Positions 5,671 through 8,178 of a stretch of DNA of 8,178 nt are shown here, one piece after another. This DNA is from an uncultured Collinsella sp. (GTDB lineage Bacteria; Actinomycetota; Coriobacteriia; Coriobacteriales; Coriobacteriaceae), in assembly GCA_900543945.1 (NCBI GenBank), contig UQTN01000091.1, forward strand, positions 1 through 8,178. Reading direction: 5' to 3'. Positions within the stretch are counted from its first letter, which is position 1; each line of letters opens with the position of its first letter. Below the pieces are notes generated by a model. That model had not been told where the DNA came from. It ran no database searches and saw only the letters and a program-made list of their open reading frames with translations. The position numbers were made by a program, and so were the translations under genes.

Positions 5671-5685
5671 AACAAACTTTTTGTT
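5671..5685. promoter_or_regulatory. Candidate operator 2, AACAAA-N3-TTTGTT
   Basis: This is the second copy of the palindrome, with centre CTT, its midpoint 51 bases from the first, close to five helical turns. An additional half-site, AACAAA, lies at 5559-5564 nearer the regulator gene, overlapping TGTTCGCAAACA. Two same-face sites fit cooperative or looped binding by one dimeric regulator. Confidence 0.55.
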
Positions 5686-5702
5686 TGGCATCCACATAAA
5701 AG

Positions 5703-5731
5703 TTCAGCCGCATGAATGGGAATGGGCTGAA
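5703..5731 (+). promoter_or_regulatory. Hairpin in the dpaL leader
   Basis: TTCAGCC (5703-5709) and GGCTGAA (5725-5731) form a perfect 7-bp stem with a 15-base loop, 33 bases before the dpaL ribosome site AAGGAG. No T run follows. It may be a simple leader structure or a protein site; no known riboswitch was recognised. Confidence 0.3.
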
Positions 5732-5777
5732 ACGCGTATGCGGGGGCCGGCAAGAGAGGACTTAAGGAGTTCACCGT

Positions 5778-6992
5778 ATGGCCGATAAGATCCAGTGGGC
5801 GGGCAACACGATGCCCAAGAGCGATGACAAGCACTTGGGAATCATGAGCCTCGACCACGTGAAGAAGGCCCGCGCCTTCCACCAGTCGTTCCCTCAATAT
5901 ACCGTCACTCCGCTTGCCCGCCTGGACGGTCAGGCTGCGCGCCTGGGCCTGTCCAACCTGTGCGTTAAGGACGAGAGCTATCGCTTTGGCCTCAACGCCT
6001 TTAAGGTCCTGGGCGGATCGTTTGCCATGGCCAACTACATTGCCGACGAGACCGGCAAGGACGTTGCCGAGTGCACCTTCGATTACCTGACCTCCGATCA
6101 GCTAGCCAAGGACTTTGGCCAGGCCACCTTCTTTACCGCCACCGACGGCAACCATGGCCGCGGCGTGGCATGGGCTGCCAACAAGCTGGGCCAGAAGGCC
6201 GTCGTGCACATGCCCAAGGGTTCCACCAAGCCCCGCTTTGACAACATCGCCGCCGAGGGCGCCACGGTGACCATCGAAGAGGTCAACTACGACGAGTGCG
6301 TGCGCATGGCCGCCGCCGAGGCCGATGCTTGCGAGCGCGGCGTTATCGTTCAGGACACCGCCTGGGAGGGCTACGAGAAAATCCCGTCTTGGATCATGGA
6401 GGGCTACGGCACCATGGCTTCCGAGGCTGCCGAGCAGCTGCGCGAGATGGCCATCAACCGCCCGACGCACGTCTTTGTCCAGGCTGGCGTGGGCTCGCTG
6501 GCTGGCGCCGTGGTGGGCTACTTCACCAACCTGTATCCCGATAACCCGCCCACCTTCGTCGTGGTCGAGTGCGCACCTGCCGCCTGCCTGTACAAGGGCG
6601 CTGCCGCCGGCGACGGCGATCCGCGCATCGTGGACGGCGACATGCCCTCCATCATGGCCGGCCTGTGCTGCGGCGAGCCCAACATCCTGGGCTGGGATAT
6701 CCTGCGCAACCACACCACTGCCTTCGTGTCCTGCCCCGACTGGGTCACCGCTCGCGGCATGCGCACCCTGGGTGCTCCCGAGAAGGGCGACCCGCGCGTC
6801 ATCTCCGGCGAGTCCGGCGCTGTGACCACCGGCCTGGTCGAGACCCTCATGCTCGATCCCGAGTACGCCGAGCTCAAGGAGCTCATCGGCCTGGACAAGA
6901 CGAGCTCCGTGCTCTGCTTCTCCACCGAGGGCGACACGGATCCCGACCAGTATCGCCGCATCGTCTGGGAAGGCGAATACCCCACTTGCTAA
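5778..6992 (+). CDS. dpaL: 2,3-diaminopropionate ammonia-lyase (PLP-dependent)
   Basis: The 404-residue protein is full length for the YgeX/DpaL family, a fold type II PLP enzyme. It converts 2,3-diaminopropionate (both isomers in E. coli) to pyruvate and two ammonia in the cytoplasm. Visible signatures are the PLP lysine K76 in RFGLNAFKVLGGS, the ATDGNHGRGVAW block (residues 121-132) and DTAWEGYEKIPSW (193-205). The Asp in each of these last two blocks corresponds to the catalytic aspartates described for E. coli YgeX. The phosphate-binding loop is QAGVGSLAG (235-243). The start is supported by AAGGAG eight bases upstream. The gene is divergent from a YheO-type regulator, with two palindromes between them, and is followed on the same strand by ygeY. 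That pairing matches the E. coli ygeX-ygeY order and supports a role in nitrogen and purine/amino-acid catabolism. A plain threonine deaminase is unlikely given the full-length YgeX blocks. Confidence 0.95.
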   Translation: MADKIQWAGNTMPKSDDKHLGIMSLDHVKKARAFHQSFPQYTVTPLARLDGQAARLGLSNLCVKDESYRFGLNAFKVLGGSFAMANYIADETGKDVAECTFDYLTSDQLAKDFGQATFFTATDGNHGRGVAWAANKLGQKAVVHMPKGSTKPRFDNIAAEGATVTIEEVNYDECVRMAAAEADACERGVIVQDTAWEGYEKIPSWIMEGYGTMASEAAEQLREMAINRPTHVFVQAGVGSLAGAVVGYFTNLYPDNPPTFVVVECAPAACLYKGAAAGDGDPRIVDGDMPSIMAGLCCGEPNILGWDILRNHTTAFVSCPDWVTARGMRTLGAPEKGDPRVISGESGAVTTGLVETLMLDPEYAELKELIGLDKTSSVLCFSTEGDTDPDQYRRIVWEGEYPTC

Positions 6993-6999
6993 TCGTTGG

Positions 7000-7016
7000 G
7001 CGGCGCAGCGCGCCGC
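7000..7016 (+). terminator. GC-rich hairpin after dpaL, possible partial terminator
   Basis: GCGGCGC and GCGCCGC form a perfect 7-bp stem with a three-base loop, starting seven bases after the dpaL stop. What follows (GCCAAATTTCTATT) is only moderately T-rich. It could reduce transcription into ygeY or protect the dpaL message 3' end. Confidence 0.45.
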
Positions 7017-7066
7017 GCCAAATTTCTATTAGACCCTCTATGTCCTGCAGATGCATGAACCCGGGA

Positions 7067-7184
7067 GGCGGAGGAATACCTATTTGCTCCGTCGCGAGTT
7101 CCGCACGCAAAGGAAAGCACTTAATGTGCTTTCCGTCTTGCGCAGGACTGTTCGAGCAGCGGAGTAAATAGCTATTCCTCCGCC
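7067..7184. repeat. 118-base long-hairpin element between dpaL and ygeY (MITE- or REP-like candidate)
   Basis: Arms at 7067-7091 and 7160-7184 are 25 bases long and complementary except for one C-C mismatch and one G-T pair. The outer 12 pairs, GGCGGAGGAATA with TATTCCTCCGCC, are perfect. Nested and nearly concentric, GGAAAGCAC (7112-7120) and GTGCTTTCC (7126-7134) form a perfect 9-bp stem around TTAAT. Short pairings in between (CGCAA 7106-7110 with TTGCG 7138-7142) allow one rod-like fold. No encoded protein is evident. It could be a miniature inverted-repeat mobile element, a dispersed palindromic repeat, or a processing and stability hairpin separating dpaL and ygeY expression. The structure is certain; its mobility is untested. 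Confidence 0.7.
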
Positions 7185-7224
7185 AACTCCTAGGTAGACT
7201 CCTTCGAATGAAAGGTTGACTGTT

Positions 7225-8178
7225 ATGACTGAAGAACTCGATTTTGATGCCATTAAGGCTGCGGCTGAGTCCCATCGTGCTGATATGACTCGCTTCCTGC
7301 GCGCCATGATCTCCCACCCCTCTGAGTCTTGCGAGGAGGGTGAGGTTGTCGCCTGCATCAAGGCCGAGATGGAGAGCCTTGGCTATGACGAGGTCAAGGT
7401 CGACGGCCTGGGCAACGTCATGGGCTTTATGGGCGAGGGCGACAAGATCATCGCCATCGACTCTCACATCGACACCGTCGGCATCGGCAACATCGAGAAC
7501 TGGGATGCCGATCCCTATGAGGGCTACGAGACCGACGAGATCATCTACGGCCGCGGCGGCTCCGACCAGGAGGGCGGCATGGCTTCTGCTACCTATGCTG
7601 CCAAGATGATGAAGGACATGGGCCTCATCCCCGAGGGCTACAAGATCATGGTCGTCGGCACCGTCCAGGAAGAGGACTGCGACGGCATGTGCTGGCAGTA
7701 CATCTACAACAAGGACGGCATTAAGCCCGAGTTCGTCATTTCCACCGAGCCCACCGACGGCGGCATCTATCGCGGTCACCGCGGCCGCATGGAGATCCGC
7801 GTCGACGTTCACGGCACCTCCTGCCACGGCTCCGCTCCCGACCGCGGCGACAACGCCATCTACAAGATGGCCGACATCATCGCCGACGTCCGCGCCCTCA
7901 ACAACAACGGCTGCGACGAGTCGACCGACATCAAGGGCCTCGTCAAGATGCTCGACCCCAAGTACAACCCCGAGCACTACGAGGATGCCCGCTTCCTGGG
8001 CCGCGGCACCTGCACCACCTCCCAGATCTTCTACACCTCTCCCAGCCGCTGCGCGGTGGCCGACTCCTGCGCCATCTCCATCGACCGCCGCATGACCGCC
8101 GGCGAGACCTGGGACTCCTGCCTGGAGGAGATCCGCGACCTGCCCAGCGTGAAGAAGTACGGCGACGACGTACAGGTG
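7225..8178 (+). CDS. ygeY: YgeY-type M20 family metallohydrolase, 3' end beyond the window
   Basis: The frame begins at the ATG at 7225, nine bases after AAAGG, and runs open for 318 codons to the window edge, so the C-terminus is missing. It is an M20 dinuclear-zinc hydrolase. Metal and catalytic motifs appear in order: SHIDTV (H81, D83), GRGGSDQEGG with the bridging D114, the acid pair E149-E150 in VQEED, E175 in STEPT, and H201 in SCHGSAPDRG of the lid/dimerisation domain. The last resembles the oxyanion His of the family. YgeY proteins are annotated as selenium-metabolism- or purine-cluster-linked hydrolases acting on N-acyl or N-carbamoyl-type amino acid substrates; the exact substrate is not settled. 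It follows dpaL on the same strand after 232 bases holding two hairpins, so it may be co-transcribed with reduced flow. The very strong C/G third-position bias suggests high expression. Confidence 0.93.
   Translation, partial: MTEELDFDAIKAAAESHRADMTRFLRAMISHPSESCEEGEVVACIKAEMESLGYDEVKVDGLGNVMGFMGEGDKIIAIDSHIDTVGIGNIENWDADPYEGYETDEIIYGRGGSDQEGGMASATYAAKMMKDMGLIPEGYKIMVVGTVQEEDCDGMCWQYIYNKDGIKPEFVISTEPTDGGIYRGHRGRMEIRVDVHGTSCHGSAPDRGDNAIYKMADIIADVRALNNNGCDESTDIKGLVKMLDPKYNPEHYEDARFLGRGTCTTSQIFYTSPSRCAVADSCAISIDRRMTAGETWDSCLEEIRDLPSVKKYGDDVQV

Noticed and set aside
6102..6825. Open frames antisense to and out of frame with dpaL
   Set aside because: The DpaL frame contains every family motif. 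The others are by-products of strong codon bias and have no ribosome sites.
6883..7977. Long minus-strand open frame of 364 codons
   Set aside because: It is antisense to the end of dpaL, the hairpin element and ygeY. Its Val/Asp/Ala/Gly-rich composition is the shadow of G+C-rich coding on the plus strand.

Overview
The window looks like chromosomal DNA of a gut actinobacterium of the Coriobacteriia, most likely Collinsella or a close relative. This is inferred from G+C-rich catabolic genes with strong C/G third positions, clear AGGA-type ribosome binding sites, and the gene families present. No rRNA or tRNA marker is in the window, so the genus is a judgement. The left half (about 1-3700) reads as accessory, defence-island-like DNA, and the right half (about 3720-8178) as ordinary catabolic and housekeeping DNA.

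Left half. The first 85 bases encode the tail of a type I restriction-modification specificity subunit (HsdS). It runs into the 3' end of an oppositely oriented, catalytically complete tyrosine recombinase (54-1037, minus). This is the layout expected at the edge of a phase-variable hsdS locus in which the recombinase inverts specificity cassettes; the rest of that locus would lie to the left of the window. A gap of about 420 bases with no recognised gene follows (one weak 51-residue ORF). Next is an unrecognised 177-residue protein (1459-1992, minus). It is divergent from an AAA ATPase of the DUF4143 type (2360-3682, plus) with a nuclease-like C-terminal tail. The 367-base divergent region is dense in structure. 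It holds a leader with competing hairpins ahead of the 177-residue gene, an 11-bp-arm inverted repeat with an outward-facing -35-like hexamer in each arm, and four direct repeats at an exact 33-base period ahead of the ATPase.

Right half. A proline/alanine-rich single-pass membrane protein (3720-4724, minus) lies downstream of a YheO/DauR-type PAS-HTH regulator (4847-5500, minus). The regulator is divergent from dpaL (ygeX, 5778-6992, plus), encoding PLP-dependent 2,3-diaminopropionate ammonia-lyase. A ygeY-type M20 metallohydrolase follows in the same direction (7225 onward, cut by the window end). The divergent region holds two identical-architecture palindromes, AACAAA-N3-TTTGTT, centred 51 bp apart, which are good candidates for the regulator's operators. 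Between dpaL and ygeY lie a GC-rich hairpin and then a 118-base element that folds into one long near-concentric hairpin (25-bp outer arms, 9-bp apical stem). The dpaL-ygeY pair is characteristic of the E. coli ygeW-ygeX-ygeY region, linked to anaerobic purine/urate breakdown and amino-acid ammonia release in gut bacteria. The regulator probably controls this pair in response to a small ligand.
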